A stretch of 64,000 bases of DNA from Verpa conica (taxonomy: Eukaryota; Ascomycota; Pezizomycetes; Pezizales; Morchellaceae). The translations under genes and the position numbers were made by a program. Location: assembly GCA_033030425.1 (NCBI GenBank), contig JAUFSD010000002.1, positions 3,038,001 to 3,102,000 on the forward strand, in the 5' to 3' direction. The notes below the pieces were generated by a model. It worked only from the letters and a program-made list of their open reading frames with translations. It ran no database searches and was not told the DNA's origin. Numbering within the stretch: the stretch's first letter is position 1; each line of letters starts with the position of its first letter. This document shows, in pieces, positions 57,783 through 64,000 of this stretch.

Positions 57783-59402
57783 ATGACTACTCCAGAAAAC
57801 AATACGATACTACAAGGCTTTGAATGGTACTCTGTGAAAGACGGGAAACACTGGGAACGCCTCACAAACGCCATACCGAAACTACGAGCAATTGGCGTCA
57901 CCAACATCTGGACCCCACCAGCCTGTAAAGCCGATAACAAATTCGGCAACGGATACGACATCGTTAGTCTCCCTTGCACAAAACATATACTAAATGACTA
58001 ACCCCCCCCTAGTATGACCTCTTCGACCTCGGTGAATTCAACCACCGGGATAGCATAGCCACCGGCTGGGGAGACAAAGCGGCACTCTTGAAGCTCGGCA
58101 GCACCGCCAAAGCACACGGCATCGGTCTCTACTTCGACGCCGTACTGAACCACAAAGCCGGCGCAGACCGCTTCGAGCGCTTCCGGGTAGTAGAGGTCGA
58201 CCCGAACAATCGGAACATTGCTATATCTGGTGCATACGAGATTAGCGGAGCTGTTGGGTTTGATTTCGCAGCGAGACGCGCACAGCAGCCGGATGGAGGA
58301 CCGTCTAGTTTGGTGTATCATTGGTATCATTTCTCGGGGACGGATTGGAATAAAGATAATGGTAGGAGAGCCATTTACCAGATACTAGGTGATTTTAAGC
58401 ATTGGAGTACGAGTGTGTCTATGGAGAATGGGAATTATGATTATTTGGCGTATGCGGATGTGGATTATGCGCACCCGGAGGTTCAAGAGGACGTTAAGCG
58501 GTGGGGCGTATGGGTTATCAAAGAACTCGGACTCAGTGGTTTTAGGTATTAATTACCCCTTACTGTCTTTGGCTTCGATCCCCAACTTACTAACAACACA
58601 CAGATTCGACGCCGTGAAACACTTTTCTGAAGACTTTCTCCGCGACTTCATCAGCCACCTAGAACAAGAGACCCATACCGACCTATTCTACGTCGGCGAA
58701 CTCTGGGAAGACTCCCTCGACTACATGCAAGAATACCTCAGTCGGCTCGACCACAAACTCAGTCTCTTCGACGTGCCACTACTATACAACTTCTCAGACA
58801 TCTCCAAATCAAACCCAGGCGACCTCAGAGGCATCTACGACGGAACTCTCGTACGCGCACAGCCCACCCGCGCAGTCACCATCGTTCAGAACCACGACAC
58901 CCAGCCAACCCAATCCCTCGAAAAGACCGTCGAGGACTTCTTCAAGCCGCTCGCATATGCGTTGATCCTCCTACGCAGCGAAGGGTATCCGTGTGTGTTC
59001 TACGGTGATCTCTACGGTATCAAGGATAGTGGTGGGAATCAGGCGTACCCGCCGTCGTGCTCGGGTGCTCTTCCGGACCTTATGCTGGCGAGGAGGTTGT
59101 ATGCTTATGGTCGCCAGGACGATTACTTTGATTATCCGACGTGTGTTGGGTGGGTTAGGAATGGGACGGTGGATAGGCCGTATGGGTGTGCGGTTGTTAT
59201 TAGTAATTCCCAGCCGGGGACGAAGCGCATGGCCGTGGGGATTGAGCATAAAGGTGAGGTCTGGACGGATGTGTTGCGCTGGACTCAGGGTGAGGTGACG
59301 ATTGGGGATGATGGATTTGCGGTGTTTAGCTGTGGGATGTGTAGTGTTAGTGTTTGGGTTAATAAGGATGCTGATGGGAGGGATCAGTTTGGGAAGTTGT
59401 GA
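57783..59402 (+). CDS. Intracellular GH13 alpha-amylase
   Basis: Three exons (57783-57962, 58013-58545, 58604-59402) encode about 503 aa. All conserved GH13 regions are present: DAVLNHK (region I), GFRFDAVKH with nucleophile Asp240 (region II, formed by splicing), YVGELWE with acid/base Glu270 (III), and VQNHDTQ with Asp336 (IV). The N-terminus ILQGFEWYSVKDGKHWERL and domain B resemble bacterial liquefying amylases, the GH13_5 type. No signal peptide precedes it, so it should be cytosolic. Fungal intracellular amylases of this type (for example Histoplasma Amy1) are known to be needed for cell-wall alpha-1,3-glucan formation, possibly by making primers. That role is inferred by family. It is convergent with the copper transporter gene. 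Confidence 0.92.
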
Positions 59403-59963
59403 GTGTCCATCCCTAGAGTTCGAGTTGAGAGATGTGCTAATGTGTTTTTGATAGTGAGCAGAGTATTTAGGAGTATGAGCGGAGGAGTGTTTTTGGTTAT
59501 GTGCTTTTTTCAGATAATAGATATAGAGAAATTGATGGCCTGTTTAATCAGTGTATACTCACACGATCTCACATTTGCACTTTCTGATTAAACACCCTAC
59601 CAATGATAGTATCAACGCACTGGAGTCCAGTATAGCAGCGCCATAACGGCCAACAGGTAAATATCTATCATTGGTGCAAGGTCAACCACTGATGGATTCA
59701 CCTGTACCAGGAAACAAAGACAGCTATTGGGCGAGCTTGTAACCGAGGTACAACTACAGTGGTAAGGACTAACCCCGGACCCAGACCTCCCATAGTAGCG
59801 TAGCCCCCAAACCAGCTGCCAAAAACTTGTGTAACTCGCAAGACGTCCAAGCTATCATTGCTCTAACACTCACAGAATCTCACTCGGCCTCTCATCCAAA
59901 AACATAATCATCATCATTAATCATTAACAAAAACAAAAAAGAAAAAGGAAAAAATAGCCCCAT
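59403..59963. other. Convergent intergenic region, no gene seen
   Basis: 561 bp between the amylase and copper transporter 3' ends. It contains CA- and A-rich stretches but no recognised element. Confidence 0.55.
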
Positions 59964-60527
59964 TTAATGATGTTCCTGCTGTCCCAAAGCCCCCAGCCCA
60001 GCACTCAACCTTCCAAAAATCAACTCCCCAATCGCCAACCCCGTAATGACCGCAAAAAAGTACGTCTAACACACACATACACACCGTCAGCCGCAATCTC
60101 CCCTCTCTCATAAGCGGATCCAACTTACCACAACGAATGACATCACAACCAACATAAGCGCATACCCAAACATGGCAGTCACAAACACCAACAGCGCTCT
60201 TCCGCTATCGCGATATATCGAAAATGGCTGCACATATCGTAGCCCTTTTGCCTCCTTCAGTAAGAAGTCACTCTGGCAGCCACTGGTCCACTCGGGGCTC
60301 CAGCGGGTGGCCTCTAGATGGGTTTTAAGGAAGGTTAGACCGCGGTATACGATGGCGGCGAAGAAGATTGCGATCCAGACTCCGAATAGCGCGAGCGGGG
60401 TGGAGGGGGTGAGGTTTTGGAAGAGGAGTGGGCTCCCGGTCCAGGTGGTCGTGAAGTACATTGGCATGGACATTGTCATTGCCATTGTGGTTGTGGCTGT
60501 GGAGTCTGTTGACATGTCCATATCCAT
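59964..60527 (-). CDS. Ctr-family copper transporter
   Basis: Two exons (60129-60527, 59964-60065) give about 166 aa from the ATG at 60527. The N-terminus is Met-rich in Mets-motif style (MDMDMSTDS...MAMTMSMPMYF). Three helices follow: TPLALFGVWIAIFFAAIVYRG, ALLVFVTAMFGYALMLVVMSFVV and YFFAVITGLAIGELIFG. Helix 2 carries the essential M-x3-M (MLVVM) and helix 3 the G-x3-G packing motif (GLAIG), both expected for a trimeric Cu(I) channel. The third helix appears only when the 63-nt intron is removed. It imports or mobilises copper at the plasma or vacuolar membrane. It is divergent from a ferric reductase, a natural partner that reduces Cu(II)/Fe(III). The orthologue within the Ctr family cannot be set. 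Confidence 0.92.
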
Positions 60528-61305
60528 CTTGCTGAGATCCAAAGTAATATGAGGGTAGATCTGATTTGAGAAGGTGTTTTTTTTCTCTTCACTTCTATTC
60601 CTTGTGGACCCGGTGAGTGTTGGCTAGAAGTGTTCTCTCCCCCTTCGATCTCGTACCTTTAAGAGCGAGCTCTCTACTTACCCGGGACAGAGTATGCGCG
60701 CAAGAATCCCCCTCTAACTCCGACATTGTCCTTCCATACAGGGGTTCCTCTAGCATCCCCTGTTCCGATAATTACAATAATTACGCACTCCTTTCAGACC
60801 TAGGTGTTACAAAAAAACAAAAAACTACCTCAAACACCCTCGCGGGAGTATCAAATTACTAAACATACCGGGGTGCTACGAGGCGTTGCCAAGCCAGATA
60901 AGGCTAGTGAAATAGTAAGTGAGCAAGTTTTCACTTGCTTTTTTACACACGAGTCCACGTATTGCTTTTGGTACAAGATGTGAGCTGTGGAATCTACTTG
61001 TTGTATTTGACTCCTCGGATGGGACGGCAATTACTTTCTCACACGCACGCCTGCTTGGATGGAGTTTCTAATAGTCCTAATAACCTCGAGTGTTATGCGC
61101 ACGATTGGATGCGGTAACTATGAGTTGAGGTAGTATCAAGCCTCAATGGAATTCTCCGCTGGAGAACCCGGATATCGGCATTCAATTAATTGATCTGATA
61201 CCGGTACCGACCCCACAAGAGTCTATATCACCTCTGTTCTCCCGGCCTCCAAAGAGAGCACAATTCAGAGGCCGATCACTAGAAACACCTCACTCCCCAA
61301 GCAAA
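60528..61305. promoter_or_regulatory. Shared divergent promoter of Ctr and ferric reductase genes
   Basis: 778 bp separates the two start codons. Near 60917-60943 an imperfect palindrome, AAGTGAGCAAGTTTTCACTT, carries TGAGCAAG, one base from the TGAGCAAA copper-response core of yeast Mac1. HGATAR-like sites that iron-responsive GATA factors could use also occur (for example near 61193). Both assignments are tentative. Confidence 0.4.
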
Positions 61306-63189
61306 ATGACAGCAATCCAAGACCTGTCCCGCAGAATGGACATGACAACATCCTCAAACACAAGTACAGCCACCGATTCTGCATCTATAATAGCAGCTCA
61401 AATTCTAGATCCTTGGACTGGCCAATGGAAATATGCTCGAGCTTTCGCAATATTTTTCTGCGCATTTGTGGGGCTATTTACTTTCCTGCACGTCCTCCGA
61501 GTCTTTCAGGACCGAAACCGACTATCCTCCGATAAAGACACTTCCAAATCAAGTCTCTGGGACCGTGGGGTAGCATTGGTCCGGTCCCTCACTTACAGAC
61601 GGCCCTCACTCTCCGGTGTGCCATCACTTGGGATCTGTCTCCTCATCCTCTCATGTCTCCTCTTTACGATTATCTGGACATTCTCAGTCCGCCCTTACTA
61701 CCGTCCCCTCCGGTCAGGCGGCTCACCACCACTTGCACTGCGCTCGGGATTGTTTGCTGTTGGCATGACACCGTTCTTGTATCTCCTCGCATTCAAGGCA
61801 AATATAATAACCTACCTCACCGGCGCCTCCCACGAGAAACTCAATGTGTTGCACCGATGGGGTGGGAGGATCGTCTTCCTCCTGAGTATCATCCATATGA
61901 TCCCGTTTCTCATACAGCCGTCCAAGGAAGGCGGTATCAAAGGACTGAACATGGAGTTTTATTCCGACTACATCAATACGACGGGATGTCTGGCAATCGG
62001 TGCATTAGGTTGGCTCGTATTTGCAAGTTGGGCACCACTAAGGTATGTAACTCCCTCCTCATATGACATTCTCCAATTAACACACACTAGGAGAATCTGC
62101 TACGAGTTCTTCGTATACAGTCACATCATCGCTAGCATCTTATACCTCGCATTCATGTTCTGGCACTGTCAGGACCTCCTAACCTCAGTAAGTCACCTTC
62201 CCCCCGACTCCCCACCACCTTCTAACACCCCTAATAGTGGAACTACCTCTGGGCAACCGTCGCAATCTGGCTCTTCAGCATCCTTCTCCGGTTCGCACAA
62301 ATGAACTGGTTCACGACGTTACCATCGACCATGAAACTCCTCCCTTCAAACGTGATTAGTATCACTATCCCAACAACACACACCTGGCAGCCCGGACAGC
62401 ACGTATTCTTACGGTTCCCGGGGTTGGCGCCATTCGATAATCACCCATTCTCTATTTCGTCGCTCCCAACAACAACTACTACGAAAGGCTATGAGCTCAA
62501 CTCGCTGGAGGTGCTCGTGAAGCCCTACTCGGGCTTCACTAAGCGGCTGCTTAGCTACGCAATCGCAAACCCAGATTCGTCGCCGGGTGTGGTTATAGAT
62601 GGCCCGTACGGGGGTATCCCGCGCGCAGTGGAGGCGTTCCAGATGGTTGTGCTAATTGCTGGTGGGTCTGGGGTTACTGCGGTTATTGGGGTGCTCTTGC
62701 ATTTGGCAGAGTTGGTCAAGGGGACAAAGGCCGGGGTGTGCACGAAGCGTATCAAGTTGGTGTGGGCTGTCAAAGACCACAGTGCGTTGGAGTGGTTTAG
62801 GCAGGGTATTATAGATGCGGTGGAGGGCTTGCCGGAGGGTGTTGTGGAGTGTAGGTTCCATGTTACTGCGGGGGGTGCTGGTGGTGATAATTCGGGCGTG
62901 GATAAGGAGGTTGGTATAGCGGTGGGTGATGGTGATGTGGAGTCTGGGAGACCGGATTGCGCGGCGCTGTTGGATAGATGGGTGGGTGAGATGGGGGCTA
63001 GGATGTGTGTGATAGGTGAGTGGGATGTTGTCTTGATATGTTGGGTGGAATGCTAATGAGTGTGCTCTAGTGTCTGGTCCGGTAGGGTTGAGGAATAGTG
63101 TGGCGAATAATGTTGCGGGATTGCAGAAGAGGGTCAATGAGAATGGCGTTCAGGAGATTTATCTGCATACTGAGGCGTTTGACTGGTAG
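61306..63189 (+). CDS. Fre-type ferric/cupric reductase
   Basis: Four exons (61306-62042, 62091-62187, 62238-63015, 63071-63189) encode about 576 aa. A multi-helix N-terminal half bears two pairs of haem histidines, each 14 residues apart: HRWGGRIVFLLSIIH and HIIASILYLAFMFWH. The cytosolic half has the FAD motif HPFSISS, the NADPH-binding GPYGG and GGSGVT, and the C-terminal VSGPVGLRNSV, restored by the last splice. The enzyme passes electrons from NADPH across the membrane to reduce Fe(III) or Cu(II) for uptake. The N-terminus MTAIQDLSRRMDM lacks a cleavable signal and leads straight into helix 1. The neighbouring divergent Ctr transporter supports a role in metal acquisition. Confidence 0.93.
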
Positions 63190-63642
63190 ATTGTAGAGTA
63201 TTTGGGATGTATTTATGAATTAATGTGTATCAATGAATTATAAAACTAGATTAGTTTCTTGAAGCGGTGAGTTGTAGATATCTATAGTGACTATAACAGA
63301 GTAGAAGTCACCCACGTAGAAAACCACCATTATAATCCCTATACAATGATTTACAGCCAAAGACCTTCACCAAACATCACTCGACAGCCATCCGGGGAAA
63401 TATCGGATCTGTACTGAAGAATCACCAGTTACAGTATAACCCCATAACACAGACCTGCACATCATTCCCACATTCACTCCCCGGCACCGCAATCCGCATC
63501 CAATTCCCCCGCACCTCGGGAGTTGCCGACATCTGGGGGTTCGGCTATCCCCGCCGTCCACCCCGCCCAACACAAATTTCTCTGTGATATCAATTCCTCC
63601 AATTCCTCGAATCTACTCAATTCACACAACTCATCTCACACA
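63190..63642. other. Intergenic/promoter region
   Basis: 453 bp between the reductase stop and the next start. The last 100 bp form a C/T- and CAATTCC-rich leader typical of a fungal promoter. No other element was seen. Confidence 0.5.
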
Positions 63643-64000
63643 ATGGAATCATATAGCGATATAGGCACCCTCGATACCCCTTTCTCACGGTTCCCATCCC
63701 GCCGCTCCGTTGTCCACAGCACCAATGGCATAGTCGCCTGCACACAGCCTCTCGCCGCCCAAGCCGGAATCAAAGTCCTGCGCGAAGGCGGAAACGCCGC
63801 TGTAAGCCATCTGCCCACCCACTGCTCATTGACCCTCCTACTAACAACCACCAGGATGCCGCCGTCGCCGTAGGTTAGTTTCACACACACACACTCTCTC
63901 TCTCTCTGTTCTCCCAACTAACCTCCACAGCCGCCTGTCTAAACGTCACCGAGCCCGCCTCAACCGGTATCGGCGGAGACGCATTCTGCCTGTTTTATGA
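63643..64000 (+). CDS. Gamma-glutamyltranspeptidase (N-terminal part, cut by window end)
   Basis: Three exons are visible: 63643-63801, the 19-nt 63855-63873, and 63931 to the window edge. Splicing gives QAGIKVLREGGNAADAAVAVAAC and LNVTEPASTGIGGDAF, the characteristic start of the Ntn-hydrolase GGT large subunit. The catalytic Thr would lie beyond the window. No signal peptide or membrane anchor precedes the domain, so it belongs to the soluble bacterial-like GGT/oxamate-amidohydrolase group found in fungi rather than the anchored glutathione-degrading type. The start ATG at 63643 follows a leader without other ATGs. Confidence 0.9.

Noticed and set aside
60528..60542. TTG-initiated extension of the copper transporter
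   Set aside because: Non-ATG start; the ATG at 60527 gives a normal Met-rich Ctr N-terminus.

Overview
The window looks like nuclear DNA of a filamentous ascomycete. Genes are split by short (about 45-100 nt) GT-AG introns with CTAAC/CTAAT-type branch sites, and fungal families are present throughout: MARVEL proteins, hemerythrin-like HHE proteins, AA9 lytic polysaccharide monooxygenase (LPMO), SesB-like esterase, Cdc50, Rab escort protein, Ctr and Fre metal uptake. The long transposon-littered gene deserts would suit a repeat-rich genome such as a truffle or morel relative, but that taxonomic guess is inference only. I count 18 protein genes; 17 are complete and one runs off the right edge. 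Exon structures were assembled by hand from splice sites and protein-family motifs. No rRNA, confident tRNA or CRISPR was seen.

Layout. At 0.2-7.8 kb lie a Cys/Met-metabolism PLP enzyme, a MARVEL protein, an HHE hemerythrin-like protein and a seven-helix membrane protein. From 7.8 to 30 kb is a desert carrying only two genes, both secreted: a small protein built of two tandem six-cysteine units (16.1 kb) and an AA9 LPMO (17.9-18.9 kb). At 30-33.4 kb are a TfdA-type 2-oxoglutarate dioxygenase and a short-chain dehydrogenase. A second sparse tract, 33.4-47.5 kb, holds a secreted cupredoxin with a long minisatellite-encoded heptad tail and a stand-alone SesB-like esterase domain, among several MITEs. 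From 47.5 kb to the end the gene density is normal: a membrane-anchored SGNH/PC-esterase-like protein, Cdc50, Rab escort protein, a secreted disordered protein, an intracellular GH13 amylase, a divergent copper transporter/ferric reductase pair and the start of a gamma-glutamyltranspeptidase.

How genes relate. The Ctr copper transporter and the Fre-type reductase share a 778-bp divergent promoter and plausibly act together in reductive metal uptake. Cdc50 (flippase subunit) and the Rab escort protein, both membrane-traffic genes, also share a divergent promoter. The AA9 enzyme, the six-cysteine protein and the cupredoxin are secreted proteins isolated in repeat-rich DNA, an effector-like arrangement.

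Mobile DNA. At least five non-autonomous inverted-repeat elements (MITEs) are readable from their termini. A family of 5'-truncated non-LTR retrotransposon ends with (ATTC)n tails is also present. Three of its four copies have target-site duplications, including two insertions of only 57 and 38 bp.
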